Positions 1 to 7,802 of a stretch of 25,604 nt of DNA are shown here, in pieces. The position numbers and the translations under genes are program-made. The notes below the pieces were generated by a model. It was not told the origin of the DNA. It did not search any database and was given only the letters and a program-made list of their open reading frames with translations. The DNA is from JACKOD01 sp041591635 (GTDB taxonomy: Bacteria > Pseudomonadota > Gammaproteobacteria > Pseudomonadales > Oleiphilaceae), in NCBI GenBank assembly GCA_041591635.1, contig JBFHRO010000018.1, forward strand, positions 1 to 25,604, read 5' to 3'. How positions within the stretch are numbered: the first letter of the stretch is position 1; the number at the start of each line of letters is the position of its first letter.

Positions 1-738
1 CCCCGGCCAGTGGTCAAACGCGTCAAACTGCTCAAATACGGCCTGCTCTGCGGTTTGTGTCTGTTTGCCGGTGCCTCCTTGCAGCAGGTGGGGTTGCAGT
101 ATACGAGTGTCGCCAATGCGGGCTTTATCACCGGGCTTTATATTGTGCTTATTCCCGTTATCGGGCTGGTGATCAAACTTCCGTCGAGCCGCGAAACCTG
201 GCTCGGGGTGCTGTTGGCGGCGGCGGGCCTTTACCTGCTGACGATGAGTGAAACCCTGAAAATCGCCTACGGCGATTTGTTGCAGTTGCTCGGTGCCTTT
301 TTCTGGGCCGGCCATGTGCTGTTGGTGAGCCGGTACTCCCCCAGAGTCCCCTCAGTATCGCTGGCCATGCTGCAGTTTGGTTTTTGCGCTCTGGCCAGTG
401 CGCTGGTGGCCCTGTGGATCGAAACCAATGACCTCGCCGGACTGGCCAAGGCATCCATGGCCATTGTGTACGCCGGCGTTTTCTCGGCGGGCATCGCCTT
501 TACCCTGCAGATTGTTGCCCAGCGCCACGCACACCCGGCACACGCGGCGCTGATTTTGAGCCTGGAAGCCGTTTTTGCAGCCCTGGGCGGCTGGCTGTTG
601 CTGGCACAGACGCTCTCCCCCCGGGCGCTGCTGGGCTGTGCTCTGATGCTGGCGGGCTGCGTGCTGGCCCAGATACGCCTGTTTCGCCATCCCGCCAGCG
701 CCTTTGACACCCACGCATCAGGTGACCCAGGCCAGTGA
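1..738 (+). CDS. EamA/DMT-family inner-membrane transporter, 5' end missing
   Basis: This is the 3' part of a drug/metabolite transporter (EamA) permease. The frame is open from base 1 and reads into the window without a stop, so the real start lies to the left; a GTG at 10 is only an internal valine codon. About 245 residues are visible, against 290-300 for the family, so roughly the first membrane helix or two are missing. The visible protein is a series of hydrophobic segments. It contains the motif LQQVGLQYTSVANAGFITGLY, typical of the end of the first EamA repeat, and a second repeat with HAALILSLEAVFAALGGWLLL, the usual signature of the second repeat. The substrate cannot be told from sequence. 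The tail is soluble and proline/alanine rich. It stops 47 bases before cmoA, on the same strand. Confidence 0.9.
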   Translation, partial: PRPVVKRVKLLKYGLLCGLCLFAGASLQQVGLQYTSVANAGFITGLYIVLIPVIGLVIKLPSSRETWLGVLLAAAGLYLLTMSETLKIAYGDLLQLLGAFFWAGHVLLVSRYSPRVPSVSLAMLQFGFCALASALVALWIETNDLAGLAKASMAIVYAGVFSAGIAFTLQIVAQRHAHPAHAALILSLEAVFAALGGWLLLAQTLSPRALLGCALMLAGCVLAQIRLFRHPASAFDTHASGDPGQ

Positions 739-750
739 ATCGGCTAAAAT
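722..750 (+). promoter_or_regulatory. candidate sigma70 promoter for cmoA
   Basis: GTGACC (722-727) and TAAAAT (745-750) are separated by exactly 17 bases and sit just ahead of cmoA, overlapping the end of the transporter gene. The -10 matches consensus at five of six positions and the -35 at four of six. It is a pattern match only. Confidence 0.4.
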
Positions 751-785
751 CCGCGCACTTTTTGGCATGACCGACACGGGCCCTC

Positions 786-1520
786 ATGATTGATTCTCAA
801 CCCGACAGCCTTTACGCCACCCCGCTCGACCGGGTGACCGAATTCGCCTTTGACGAAGCGGTGGCTCGCGTCTTTCCCGACATGATTCAGCGCTCGGTGC
901 CCGGTTACACCACCATCATTCCCATGCTCGGGGTGATCACCGGCCGTTACGCCCAGCCGTCGAGCTGCTGTTACGATCTGGGGTGTTCGCTGGGCGCCTC
1001 GACGCTGGCCATGCGTCACGGACTGGGCAACAAACACAACCGCATCATTGCTGTGGATAATTCTGCGGCCATGCTCGAACGCTGCCGGCACTACATTGCC
1101 CTGGATGACGGCACTGCCCCCGTCACGCTGGTGCAAGCGGACATTCGCACCCTTGACCTTGAGCCGGCCAGCGTCGTGACTTTGAATTTTACCTTGCAGT
1201 TTCTGCCCCCCGAAGATCGCCTGCCCATGCTGGAAAACATCGCCCGGGCGCTGCTTCCCGGCGGGGTGCTGGTGCTCTCGGAGAAACTCGCTTTCGAGGA
1301 TCCGGGCGAGCAGGCCCTGTTGCAAGAGTTGCACTGGGACTTCAAGAAAGCCAACGGTTACAGCGAGCTGGAAATCAGCCAAAAGCGCAACGCGCTCGAA
1401 AATGTGCTGATCCCCGAAGCCCGCCAAATCCACGAACAACGGTTGCGTCGCGCCGGTTTTGGCGAGGTCGTGCTCTGGTACCAGTGTTTTAATTTTGTGT
1501 CTTTTCTGGCGCGGAAATAA
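786..1520 (+). CDS. cmoA: Carboxy-S-adenosyl-L-methionine synthase CmoA
   Basis: CmoA converts S-adenosylmethionine and prephenate into carboxy-SAM, the donor for making 5-carboxymethoxyuridine at the wobble position of tRNAs. The 244-residue length matches the family (about 247). The N-terminus carries the family signature DSLYATPLDRVTEFAFDE, followed by VFPDMIQRSVPGY. The SAM-binding loop DLGCSLGAST is at residues 64-73, and LNFTLQFLPPEDR follows, as in known CmoA proteins. The ATG at 786 gives a full-length N-terminus. The gene is followed after 41 bases by cmoB, the enzyme that uses its product, which is the classic arrangement in gammaproteobacteria. Nothing looks degraded. Confidence 0.97.
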   Translation: MIDSQPDSLYATPLDRVTEFAFDEAVARVFPDMIQRSVPGYTTIIPMLGVITGRYAQPSSCCYDLGCSLGASTLAMRHGLGNKHNRIIAVDNSAAMLERCRHYIALDDGTAPVTLVQADIRTLDLEPASVVTLNFTLQFLPPEDRLPMLENIARALLPGGVLVLSEKLAFEDPGEQALLQELHWDFKKANGYSELEISQKRNALENVLIPEARQIHEQRLRRAGFGEVVLWYQCFNFVSFLARK

Positions 1521-1561
1521 GCCGCGACGCAAGAGGCTCCCAGCTAATGTAGGGGTCTGCC

Positions 1562-2539
1562 ATGGATATTTACCGCTGTTACGCCGAACTCTTCTCGTAC
1601 CTCAAAACCACCCCCGCAGCGCGCTGGCTGGATACCCTGATACCGCTGCTGGAACACAAGCTGGTGGAAAAACCCCACGGTGATCAGGCTCGCTGGCTGC
1701 AGGCACTCGATGCACTGCCCGAGTTGCCGGTAAGCCGTATTGATTTGTGCCATGGGGTAGGCGCCGATGGCCCCATCAGCGATGCCCAGCGTCGTTGCCT
1801 GGAAGCCGGCCTGCGGGGCCTGATGCCCTGGCGCAAGGGGCCGTTCGACCTGTTTGGCATTCACATTGATACCGAGTGGCGCTCGGACTGGAAGTGGGAT
1901 CGGGTCGCGCCCCACCTCTCGCCGCTCACACACCGCCTGGTTCTGGATGTCGGCTGCGGTTCGGGCTATCACGGCTGGCGCATGCTTGGTGCCGGTGCCC
2001 GGCGGGTGGTGGGTGTCGACCCCAGCTATCTGTTTTTGATGCAGTTCGAAGCCATCAAGCGTTATTGCGGCCCGCAAGCGCCGATTCACCTGCTGCCCAT
2101 TCGCATGGAAGATGTGGCGCCCGACCTGGAATTGTTCGATACCCTGTTTTCGATGGGGGTGCTCTATCATCGCCGCTCCCCGCTGGATCACCTCTTCGAG
2201 CTCAAGGGGGCACTGCGCAAGGGCGGTGAGCTGGTACTGGAAACACTGGTGATTGAAGGCGAAGCGGGCCAGTTTCTGATGCCGCAAGACCGTTACAGCA
2301 TGATGCGCAATGTCTGGTTCATTCCCAGTATCGACACGCTCAAACTGTGGCTGGAACGCACCGGGTTTACCGACATACGCCTGGTCGATACCAACCGCAC
2401 GCAACTGCAGGAGCAGCGCACTACCGACTGGATGCGCTACCAATCGCTGGCGGATTTTCTTGACCCTGACGATCACAGCAAAACCGTGGAAGGCTACCCC
2501 GCGCCCTTGCGCGCCACGCTGATCGCAACGCGCCTGTGA
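1562..2539 (+). CDS. cmoB: tRNA U34 carboxymethyltransferase CmoB
   Basis: CmoB transfers the carboxymethyl group from carboxy-SAM to 5-hydroxyuridine at tRNA position 34, giving cmo5U and widening decoding of NNU/A/G codons. The protein is 325 residues, as expected (E. coli about 323). The block MPWRKGPFDLFG contains K91, the lysine that contacts the carboxylate of carboxy-SAM in the E. coli enzyme. The methyltransferase core follows with LDVGCGSGYHGWRML at about residues 128-142, and SMGVLYHRRSPLDHL, typical of CmoB. A GGGG ribosome-binding site lies seven bases ahead of the ATG. It forms an operon with cmoA and ends 14 bases from a convergent gene. Confidence 0.97.
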   Translation: MDIYRCYAELFSYLKTTPAARWLDTLIPLLEHKLVEKPHGDQARWLQALDALPELPVSRIDLCHGVGADGPISDAQRRCLEAGLRGLMPWRKGPFDLFGIHIDTEWRSDWKWDRVAPHLSPLTHRLVLDVGCGSGYHGWRMLGAGARRVVGVDPSYLFLMQFEAIKRYCGPQAPIHLLPIRMEDVAPDLELFDTLFSMGVLYHRRSPLDHLFELKGALRKGGELVLETLVIEGEAGQFLMPQDRYSMMRNVWFIPSIDTLKLWLERTGFTDIRLVDTNRTQLQEQRTTDWMRYQSLADFLDPDDHSKTVEGYPAPLRATLIATRL

Positions 2540-2553
2540 ACCGGTCGGGATCG

Positions 2554-3414
2554 CTATGGCGTTGCGGTATCCTGGATTTCAGCCTCGAAGGCGGCTTCAA
2601 CGTCAATGGTCGTAGTGGCATCAAAATCCCCGGCTTCAAACTGCTTCACCAGGGCATCATAGTCTCCGCGTTGCGTGAGTTGTTTCAAGCCGGCGTTGAA
2701 GCTTTGTCGCCAGTTGCCGCTGGCAGACAACACCTTGGGAAACAGCAGGTGCGACGTGGTGACGACCAACGGCTTGGGATGATAGGCAAGCTTGCCGGCG
2801 GCGGGCTTTGGCTGCATGGTTCGCAACACCTGCAGCGCCATGCGCCGATCGACCGGAAACAGATCAATTCGCCGCTGCAACAACTTGGCCAGATTCAGGT
2901 CATCCCCCATCGCCGTTTCGATTTGCAGCAGTCCGGTAGCGCCCGCCTTCCATAATTCGGGAATGTATGTATAGCCATCGGACAGTCCTATCTTGAAATG
3001 TCGCAAATCCTCGAGATCATTCCATTCCTTGAGCGGCTTGGCGGTGTGGTAAAAAAAATGCTCCTCCTGGGTATACAGCACATCGCTGTATAAAAACTGC
3101 TGTTGCCGCTCCCGCGACGGGTACCAATAGGAGGTTGCATCGTACTTGCCCACACTGGTGTCCTGATAGGCCCGTTTCCAGGGCATGAATACATAGCGCA
3201 CCTGAATGTTTTCAAGCGCAAACGCCCGCGTGATGATGGCAGAAATAAACCCCATCTGGGGCTGGGATTCAGAGACCCAGGGCGGGTATTCACCGGTGGC
3301 GATCTGGATGACGCTTTTGGTCAGCGACGATTTGTCTGCTGCACGGGTATGTGCCGCAGAAAAACCTACCCCGATCACCAAAAACAATGCGATCAATTGC
3401 TTGACTCTGATCAT
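2554..3414 (-). CDS. Periplasmic substrate-binding protein, family 3 (downstream tandem paralog)
   Basis: A 286-residue secreted protein of the amino-acid-type ABC binding fold (SBP_bac_3). I start it at the ATG ending at 3414 because AGAGG lies six bases upstream; an upstream TTG extension has no such site. Residues 1-26 form a signal peptide ending in AAHTRA. The mature part begins VIQIATGEYPPWVS, the usual first strand, and later shows PWKRAYQD and GKYDATSYW. It is clearly related to the neighbouring gene at 3463-4341: both carry PWKRAY, GKYDAT, NLAKL, RIDL and HPKPLV at the same places. No permease or ATPase of a transporter is near, so a signalling or sensing role, or a partner elsewhere, is possible. 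The ligand is unknown. It ends convergently with cmoB. Confidence 0.88.
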   Translation of the reverse strand: MIRVKQLIALFLVIGVGFSAAHTRAADKSSLTKSVIQIATGEYPPWVSESQPQMGFISAIITRAFALENIQVRYVFMPWKRAYQDTSVGKYDATSYWYPSRERQQQFLYSDVLYTQEEHFFYHTAKPLKEWNDLEDLRHFKIGLSDGYTYIPELWKAGATGLLQIETAMGDDLNLAKLLQRRIDLFPVDRRMALQVLRTMQPKPAAGKLAYHPKPLVVTTSHLLFPKVLSASGNWRQSFNAGLKQLTQRGDYDALVKQFEAGDFDATTTIDVEAAFEAEIQDTATP

Positions 3415-3462
3415 TGTTGCCTCTGTCACCCTCAAGGATTGTCCTGGTTGTCCAGCGTCGCC

Positions 3463-4341
3463 TCAGCGGTGCAACAGACGCCGCCCAGCTCCTGATTCAG
3501 TAGGGGGAAGAATGCCGAGCACGCTAATCTGGACATCGTCGCACGCCTCGACCTTAAATGCAGTCAGTAATTCCCGATACCGACCAGAGACATGCAGTTT
3601 TTGCAACCCCTCGTTAAAACGTTCAAGCAACACAGGGCTGCGAGGTGACACATCGGGAAACAGCAAATGCAACGTCGATGACACCAGGGGCTTTGGATGA
3701 AAATCGATCAACCGCTGCTGTTCAACGCTATAGTGGGTGCGCAACAGGCGCATCACCGAGGCCTTGCTGCCCGGATACAGGTCAATTCTTCCCCGCATCA
3801 GCTTGGCAAGGTTCAACTCTTGTTCCATCACCACCTCAATCTGCAACCGACCGGATTTTTCCGCCTGCCAGAATTCGGGCGTGTAAGTGAATCCGCCGGT
3901 GGCACCAATCACAAACGCACGCAAATCATCCAGGTCACTCCATGTCCGTAACGGGTTGTCTTTGCGAAAGAAAAAATATTGTGGCTGGGCAAACAGGGGG
4001 GCGCTGTATAAAAACTCGCGCGCACGTTCTGCCGAGGGCCGCCAGTACGCGGTGGCGTCGTATTTTCCCAGCAGGGAGTCTTCGTAGGCACGCTTCCAGG
4101 GCAGGAACACGAAGCGTACCGGGGTGTTTTCGCGGGCAAAGGCCTCTTTAATCAGCGTTGGTATAAAACCGCCATCTGCTTCCTCACTGGAGGTGATAGG
4201 TGGCGAATGTCCCGTGGCAATCTGCACCTCGCGCTGGACGCTTTCGCGGGCGGCGGCCTGCGTCGCGAACACCAGCCCACACATCAAAACAAGGAGTCGT
4301 AGTTTCAGACCCGGCGATTGAACATTGTTGCGAACCATCAT
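3463..4341 (-). CDS. Periplasmic substrate-binding protein, family 3 (upstream tandem paralog)
   Basis: A 292-residue secreted SBP_bac_3 protein and paralog of its downstream neighbour. The open frame runs further upstream, but that extension lies inside the ATPase gene and lacks hydrophobic character. The ATG ending at 4341 has GGAAG five bases upstream and opens a proper signal peptide (MMVRNNVQ, then LKLRLLVLMCGLVFATQAAA), so I use it. The mature protein starts EVQIATGHSPPITS and carries FLPWKRAYEDSLLGKYDAT, WSDLDDLRAFVIGATGGFTY and RGRIDLYPGS. The spacing to the next paralog is 48 bases and to the ATPase upstream 49 bases, consistent with one transcript. The two proteins have diverged well beyond recent duplication. 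Ligand unknown. Confidence 0.88.
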   Translation of the reverse strand: MMVRNNVQSPGLKLRLLVLMCGLVFATQAAARESVQREVQIATGHSPPITSSEEADGGFIPTLIKEAFARENTPVRFVFLPWKRAYEDSLLGKYDATAYWRPSAERAREFLYSAPLFAQPQYFFFRKDNPLRTWSDLDDLRAFVIGATGGFTYTPEFWQAEKSGRLQIEVVMEQELNLAKLMRGRIDLYPGSKASVMRLLRTHYSVEQQRLIDFHPKPLVSSTLHLLFPDVSPRSPVLLERFNEGLQKLHVSGRYRELLTAFKVEACDDVQISVLGILPPTESGAGRRLLHR

Positions 4342-4390
4342 ACTGCTTCCGATACCGCCGTAAGCCTCGCCGGGATCCATACCCGCCAGA

Positions 4391-5161
4391 CTAACTGAAC
4401 TCGCCACAATACTGGCGATAAAACTGCTGTGCCGTGCGGCCGCTTCGCCCGCCCCTGGACAACGCAAAACGAATCGCCTCGGCATGCAAGGCCTGTGGAT
4501 CTTTGATCTGGGGAAACAACTGATCCACCATCGCCAGATACTCGTCCTGATTGACGGGATAGAAAGACAGCCAGAGCCCGAACCTGTCTGACAGGGAGAT
4601 TTTTTCCTCAATGGCCTCGGCATGGTGTATCTCGGTATTCACCACTCTCGAGCCCTCGTTATCGCTGAGGTATTCCGGCAACAGGTGCCGCCGGTTTGAG
4701 GTGGCATAAATCAGGATGTTGTCGGGAGGCAATTCGATCGAACCTTCCAGCACGCTCTTGAGGGTTTTGTAAGTGCGCTCGCCCTCGTCGAACGACAAGT
4801 CATCACAATAGACAATAAAACGATGAGACTGATCATGCAGCTTGTCGACGATTTCCGGCAAATCCACCAGATCGTTTTTGTCCACCTCGATCACCCGCAG
4901 CCCCTGCGTAAAGTATTCATTGAGCAAGGCTTTGATAATAGACGACTTTCCCGTACCCCGCGAACCCCACAGGAGCACATTGTTGGCCGGCTGCCCCGCC
5001 AGGAAGCGCTGGGTGTTTTTGCATACGGCATCAATCTGGCGATCAATTCCCAGCAGCTGCGTAAAACGGATGGGATCGGTGCGCAATACCGGCCGGAACT
5101 CCCCCCGCCGCGACCGCCAGATTGCGGCGGGAATGTTTTGCCAATCTACAGACTTGCTCAT
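4391..5161 (-). CDS. DUF815-type AAA ATPase
   Basis: A 256-residue cytoplasmic ATPase of the DUF815 family, whose cellular role is not established. Walker A is GSRGTGKSS at about residues 66-74, Walker B is FIVYCDDLSF with D120 and D121, and a sensor-1 segment ILIYATSNRRHLLPEYL follows. The motif SLSDRFGLWLSFYP near residue 190 is a hallmark of the family. I start at the ATG ending at 5161, which has AGGTG seven bases ahead. A GTG three codons upstream has no ribosome site. It lies 58 bases after ubiX and 49 bases before the two binding-protein genes, all in one direction, but a hairpin sits in the ubiX gap and the operon link is uncertain. Confidence 0.9.
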   Translation of the reverse strand: MSKSVDWQNIPAAIWRSRRGEFRPVLRTDPIRFTQLLGIDRQIDAVCKNTQRFLAGQPANNVLLWGSRGTGKSSIIKALLNEYFTQGLRVIEVDKNDLVDLPEIVDKLHDQSHRFIVYCDDLSFDEGERTYKTLKSVLEGSIELPPDNILIYATSNRRHLLPEYLSDNEGSRVVNTEIHHAEAIEEKISLSDRFGLWLSFYPVNQDEYLAMVDQLFPQIKDPQALHAEAIRFALSRGGRSGRTAQQFYRQYCGEFS

Positions 5162-5199
5162 ACGTATCACCTTATAGGTACCACCTTAACAGTTTCGAC

Positions 5200-5218
5200 G
5201 CCGGATTAACAATCCGGC
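5200..5218 (-). terminator. Short perfect hairpin after ubiX
   Basis: GCCGGATT and AATCCGGC form a perfect 8-bp stem with a 3-base loop, starting one base beyond the ubiX stop codon. No run of U follows on the minus strand, so it may be an attenuator or an mRNA 3' end stabiliser rather than a full terminator. Confidence 0.4.
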
Positions 5219-5219
5219 C

Positions 5220-5837
5220 TCAGACCTTGCCCTCGCCCCAGCGCTTGATCAGGGTATGAGGCACGCCCAGATGATCGAGTATGCGGGCCACAATAAAGTC
5301 GATCAAATCCTCAATGCCTTGGGGTTTGTGATAGAAGCCGGGGCTTGCGGGCAAAATCACCGCCCCCATGCGCGTCAGGGTCAGCATATGTTCAAGATGC
5401 AGCGCCGAGTAAGGGGCCTCACGCGGCACCAGCAGCAATTGCTTGCGCTCCTTGAGCACCACATCGGCGGCGCGCTCGATCAGGTTGTTGCTGGCGCCCG
5501 TGGCCACTGCCGAGAGGGTGCCGGTACTGCAGGGGCAAATGACCATACTCCCGGGCGCTCCCGAACCCGAGGCCACCGGTGCCATCCAGTCTTCCTTGCC
5601 GAACACCCGCAACAAGCCCGGCGCCACACCAAAATAGTCGTTCAGAAAGTCTTCGGCGGCGGCCGCCTGGCCTGGCAACTTCAAGTCCATTTCCGTCGCC
5701 AGCACCACATGGGCAGCCTTGGAGACCATGGCGTACACACGCACATCGGCCTCCAGCAGGCACTCGATCAGGCGCAATCCGTAGGGCGCCCCCGAGGCAC
5801 CGGTCAGGGCCACAGTGACACAACGGCGCTCGTTCAT
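5220..5837 (-). CDS. ubiX: Flavin prenyltransferase UbiX
   Basis: UbiX joins dimethylallyl phosphate to FMN to make prenylated FMN, the cofactor of the UbiD decarboxylase in ubiquinone synthesis. The protein is 205 residues, normal for the family. The FMN-binding start ALTGASGAPYGLRL is at residues 10-23. CPCSTGTLSAVATG and SNNLIERAADVVLKER follow, then LLVPREAPYS, all standard UbiX motifs. The open frame extends upstream, but the ATG ending at 5837 gives the conventional N-terminus MNERRC. That ATG overlaps the mpl stop codon as ATGA, so translation of the two is probably coupled. No ubiD is in the window. Confidence 0.96.
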   Translation of the reverse strand: MNERRCVTVALTGASGAPYGLRLIECLLEADVRVYAMVSKAAHVVLATEMDLKLPGQAAAAEDFLNDYFGVAPGLLRVFGKEDWMAPVASGSGAPGSMVICPCSTGTLSAVATGASNNLIERAADVVLKERKQLLLVPREAPYSALHLEHMLTLTRMGAVILPASPGFYHKPQGIEDLIDFIVARILDHLGVPHTLIKRWGEGKV

Positions 5838-7213
5838 TCCAGGGCCCCCGCGTGCAGGCGAGCAAGCAGTTTGGCATGCACGCCGCCAAAGCCGCCATTG
5901 CTCATGCAGACCAGGTGCACCGGCTCGTCCCCTTGGGCTGCCAGCCATTGCAGCGTCTGGTTGATCACGGCGTCAATCCCTTTGGCCAGCTGGTGGTGTG
6001 GCCGGGGCTCGGCCAACAGCTGGTCGAGCCAGTCGAGCTGGCCGAGATTGCACCAGAGCACTTCATCGGCCAGCGCCGCGCTGCCCAGCAGGTTCATTTG
6101 ATGCACCCCCATCTTCATGGTGTTGGATCGCGGTTCGATAAGTGCCAGAATTTTTTCCTTGCCCACTTTCTTGCGCAAGCCATCGAGCGTGGTTTCAATC
6201 GCGGTGGGATGGTGGGCAAAATCATCGTACAGGGTTACCCGGCCACAGGTACCAACCAGCTCCATGCGTCGCTTGACGCCGTTAAAGCGACCCAAAGCGG
6301 CAGCCGCGTGCTCAGGCAGCACACCCACATGGTGGGCCGCCGCCACCGCTGCCAGGGCGTTGTGCACATTGTGCACCCCACTGAGCGACCACTCGACCCG
6401 CCAAGGCCGACCCTGATGCACAATATCGAAGCAACTGCCATCGGATGCATGCAACTGGTATTGCCAGTCGGCCCCCTCGCCCACCGCCCCCAGGCTCTCT
6501 ACCGGCGTCCAGCATCCCTTGGCAAGCATGCTGGTGACTGTCTCGACTTTCGCGGGCGCCAGAATCCGCCCTTCACCTGGAACCGTGCGCACCAGGTGGT
6601 GAAACTGGGTTTGAATGGCCGCCACATCGGCAAAGATGTCGGCATGGTCGAATTCGAGGTTATTCACGATCAGGGTACGGGGGCGGTAATGCACGAACTT
6701 GGAACGCTTGTCGAAGAAAGCGCTGTCATATTCATCGGCCTCAATCACAAAAAACGGCGTATCGCCCAGGCGGGCCGATGCCGGAAAATCCCGGGGCACA
6801 CCGCCTATCAGAAACCCCGGTGCCATGCCGGCGGCTTCGAGAATCCAGGCCAGCATGCTGGTGGTGGTGGTTTTGCCGTGGGTGCCTGACACCGCCAGCG
6901 TCCAGCGCCCCTGCAACACGTGCTCTGCCAGCCACTGGGGCCCCGAAACATAGGGCAGACCACGATTGAGCACCGCCTCCACCACCGGGTTGCCGCGACT
7001 CATGGCATTGCCGATGACCACCACATCGGGCACCGGGTCGAGTTGCGCCGGGTCATAACCCTCGATGAGCGCAATACCCTGTTGCTGCAATTGCGTGCTC
7101 ATGGGCGGGTACACGGCCTGATCCGAGCCCGTGACTCTGTGACCGAGCTCTCTGGCCAATAGCGCCAAAGACCCCATAAAGGTGCCGCATATCCCCAAGA
7201 TATGAATGTGCAT
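5834..7213 (-). CDS. mpl: UDP-N-acetylmuramate:L-alanyl-gamma-D-glutamyl-meso-diaminopimelate ligase
   Basis: Mpl attaches recycled murein tripeptide to UDP-MurNAc, returning cell-wall fragments to peptidoglycan synthesis. The protein is 459 residues, like E. coli Mpl (457). It opens with MHIHILGICGTFMGSLALLA, the family's nucleotide-binding first strand; this fixes the start at the ATG ending at 7213 even though the frame is open further upstream. The ATP loop SGTHGKTTTT is at 109-118, then EADEYDSAFFDKRSKF and NNLEFDHADIF, and the C-terminal YDDFAHHPTAI and RSNTMKMG typical of Mpl. It lies 34 bases after the DUF1289 gene and overlaps ubiX by four bases. The mpl-ubiX order is also known from Pseudomonas aeruginosa. 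Confidence 0.97.
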   Translation of the reverse strand: MHIHILGICGTFMGSLALLARELGHRVTGSDQAVYPPMSTQLQQQGIALIEGYDPAQLDPVPDVVVIGNAMSRGNPVVEAVLNRGLPYVSGPQWLAEHVLQGRWTLAVSGTHGKTTTTSMLAWILEAAGMAPGFLIGGVPRDFPASARLGDTPFFVIEADEYDSAFFDKRSKFVHYRPRTLIVNNLEFDHADIFADVAAIQTQFHHLVRTVPGEGRILAPAKVETVTSMLAKGCWTPVESLGAVGEGADWQYQLHASDGSCFDIVHQGRPWRVEWSLSGVHNVHNALAAVAAAHHVGVLPEHAAAALGRFNGVKRRMELVGTCGRVTLYDDFAHHPTAIETTLDGLRKKVGKEKILALIEPRSNTMKMGVHQMNLLGSAALADEVLWCNLGQLDWLDQLLAEPRPHHQLAKGIDAVINQTLQWLAAQGDEPVHLVCMSNGGFGGVHAKLLARLHAGALE

Positions 7214-7247
7214 ACTGTGTTTTCCGTTGCTTTTGGGTGGTTGTGTT

Positions 7248-7457
7248 TCAGGACGAAGACGCATCCTGTTCAGGGCCTTGTTGCGCCATGCGCTGCCGGG
7301 CGAGGCGCCAGTGAGCCTCACGCTCGGCAGGAGTATATCGGTGCCAGGCGATGATTTCTGCATAATGTCGTCCGCACCCCAGGCAGATATCCTCCAGATT
7401 CAGACAGCAGCGTCTGACGCAGGGATGTTCGGCATCGGGGGCCGTGCGTTTTTCCAT
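7248..7457 (-). CDS. DUF1289 family small cysteine-rich protein
   Basis: A 69-residue protein with the DUF1289 pattern: CVRRCCLNLEDICLGCGR, with cysteines at 13, 17, 18, 25 and 28, then EIIAWHRYTPAER. The four-cysteine spacing suggests a bound metal ion; the function is not established in the literature I know. GGAG lies six bases before the ATG at 7457. It is first in the run with mpl and ubiX. The tail is polar and rich in Gln, Ala and Ser. Confidence 0.88.
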   Translation of the reverse strand: MEKRTAPDAEHPCVRRCCLNLEDICLGCGRHYAEIIAWHRYTPAEREAHWRLARQRMAQQGPEQDASSS

Positions 7458-7802
7458 GGCGCGCTCCGGTTACGCATGAGCCTTGGTCGGGCTATTGTGC
7501 ACCTGCCAAGGCGGAAATCGTAGTCTGTCTATACACTAGCCCATGACGCCGGCACACAGGAGCCAAGTTGAAAGGTTCGCAACAAGATCCGCGGTTGACC
7601 ATGAAATGCGCAAAAAAAAAGCGTATGATGCCGGCGTTTTCTGTCACCTATGACCTGATTAACGGTTTCTGATTCCCATGACTTCTGCCGTGCCAGCGTA
7701 TTTCGTGCCCTGTCTCCCCTGCTTCATTCACAAGGCCAACGGCCACCTTGCGCCGACGCCCACGCGCGTTTGTTAACTTTTTGACTCAAGAGGCAAATCT
7801 GC
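7458..7802. other. Divergent intergenic region between the DUF1289 gene and PPi-phosphofructokinase
   Basis: These 345 bases should hold both divergent promoters. I see a 7-bp inverted repeat GCCTTGG (7480-7486) / CCAAGGC (7506-7512), which could be an operator for the DUF1289-mpl-ubiX transcript. I also see an A-tract at 7612-7620 followed by TATGAT (7624-7629), a fair -10; TTGACC at 7595-7600 lies 23 bases upstream of it, too far for a normal -35. A 32-codon reading frame (7678-7776) has no ribosome site. AGAGG at 7790-7794 lies ahead of the downstream ATG at 7803. Confidence 0.4.

Noticed and set aside
3463..4623. The full open frame of 386 codons for the upstream binding protein
   Set aside because: The first 94 codons lie inside the ATPase gene and would put the signal peptide in the middle of the protein.
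7678..7776. A 32-codon frame in the leader of the phosphofructokinase gene
   Set aside because: No ribosome site precedes the ATG and it has no run of regulatory codons, so a leader peptide is not supported.
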